A stretch of DNA of 64,000 nt from contig SNVD02014502.1 in assembly GCA_013180625.2 (NCBI GenBank), positions 1,081,836-1,145,835 of the forward strand, given 5' to 3'. Under the pieces are notes generated by a model. That model was not told the origin of the DNA, did no database searches, and was given only the letters and a program-made list of their open reading frames with translations. The stretch is from Boswellia sacra (taxonomy: Eukaryota > Streptophyta > Magnoliopsida > Sapindales > Burseraceae). How positions within the stretch are numbered: position 1 is the first letter of the stretch; the number at the start of each line of letters is the position of its first letter. Made by a program: the position numbers and the translations under genes. Positions 63,039 to 64,000 of this stretch are shown here, in pieces.

Positions 63039-64000
63039 TGATAAGTGTATATTTATATATCATTTTCATATCAATTCGTCCATGTTTCTTTGCTATATTC
63101 CTTGGTATTTTTATGTTTTTGTGTGGTTTTGATGTTTGTAGGAGTTTTGGAGCAACTTGCACAAAAAGGGAGTAAAACCCTTCATTTTCACCTCTGCTAG
63201 TCAACCATCTTCTCGGATTTAATTGTATTGATATACAATGAACCCGATGACATAACATATACCGTTGAAAATCTCTCGAAGTCTACTTTTTGGAGAAATT
63301 TACGGTTTATGAATCCATTCAGTGTACCGAAAGTTGTAATCAAAACAGTGTAAGAAGTGTAAAAATGTAATTCCACACATCACTGTACCATGTATAATAC
63401 GAGACACTGTAGCACGTTACTGTAGCAGAGTATTTAAACACATTTTAGGGTTTTTATTTTCATAACTTGAAGAGGGGAAAACGTGGGAGGAGGCTGCATT
63501 TCTGGATTTCTCTCATCCCTTGGAGTTCTTGAAGGAGATGGAAGGCTTGAAAAGGAGTCTAAAATCCTAAGAGATTTTTTCACAATTTGCTAAGTTTTCC
63601 CTTTCCCTTTAATTTTCTGGAATGTCTCCATATTGTATTGTATTTGTATTCTATCTGAATATGTGTAACTAAATCTGAATTGGTTGAGGGTGATTTCAAA
63701 GCCTTGATATGGTTTTTATGAATTGATTGTGCAAGGAGTTGTTATCCAATTCACTAATTGAATTTGCTTGTATTTTCCTATATCTAATGCTTATGATTGC
63801 TTGCTGGATTGTATTTCGAATGGCCAACTGAATATTATCTGGTTGTTGTCTATTGCTAGACTAGAAATCTTGATCCGTAATTGTCTTGAATTTCTAATCC
63901 TTAGTAGCAAAATTGTAATCAGAGATTGCAATTGTAGAATACAACCTAAGTTAAATAATCCGAGCTTGTGTGTTTATTGCTTAGATCAATCTGTCTTTCT
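63039..64000 (+). mobile_element. Third LTR retrotransposon, LTR running out of the window
   Basis: It starts TGATAAGTGTATATTTATAT, similar to starts of plant gypsy LTRs. It contains a TATA-like TATTTAAAC near 63430 and then ATTTTAGGGTTTTTATTTTC leader-type sequence. No coding was seen. The 3' end and the internal region are outside the window. Confidence 0.55.

Overview
The window looks like nuclear DNA of a eudicot plant. It is AT-rich, its genes have GT-AG introns, it is full of Ty1/copia, Ty3/gypsy, LINE and small inverted-repeat elements, and its four recognisable host genes are plant families. I cannot name the species. No tRNA, rRNA, CRISPR array or bacterial-type operon was seen.

Region 1 (1-22.9 kb) is the 3' part of a gene for a ThiF/E1-like protein, probably a tRNA threonylcarbamoyladenosine (t6A) dehydratase of the TcdA/CsdL type. 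Its seven visible exons total about 1 kb but are spread over 22.6 kb, because introns are stuffed with transposons: a copia element carrying a nested LINE, a second copia fragment, miniature direct-repeat elements, and a copia-inside-copia nest. Every visible exon still joins in frame, so the gene may be intact despite the load.

Region 2 (22.9-38 kb) is AT-rich intergenic DNA with a hAT-type MITE, then a single-C2H2 zinc-finger repressor gene (34.7-35.5 kb) with a probable 5'-UTR intron, then a foldback element with inverted arms of about 300 bp.

Region 3 (39.4-42.0 kb, minus strand) is a complete eight-exon gene for a plastid-type ribose-phosphate pyrophosphokinase (PRPP synthase), 389 aa by my exon joining. 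Behind it lies repeat-rich intergenic DNA with MITEs and a 211-bp tandem duplication.

Region 4 (49.0-53.9 kb, plus strand) is a complete ten-exon HD-ZIP class IV homeodomain-leucine zipper-START transcription factor gene, 711 aa by my joining. One intron needs a GC donor.

Region 5 (55-64 kb) is a pile of LTR retrotransposons: a lone LTR, the 3' end of a minus-strand Tat-like Ty3/gypsy element whose region before the 3' LTR holds minisatellites, a 19-copy hairpin repeat and an opposite-strand ORF, a second gypsy-type element (LTR, primer site, gag start) inserted into that ORF, and a third LTR element inserted after the gag start.

The four host genes act in unrelated processes (tRNA modification, nucleotide precursor supply, transcription). 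Nothing suggests a functional cluster. The most unusual material is in the Tat-like element and in the transposon-bloated introns.
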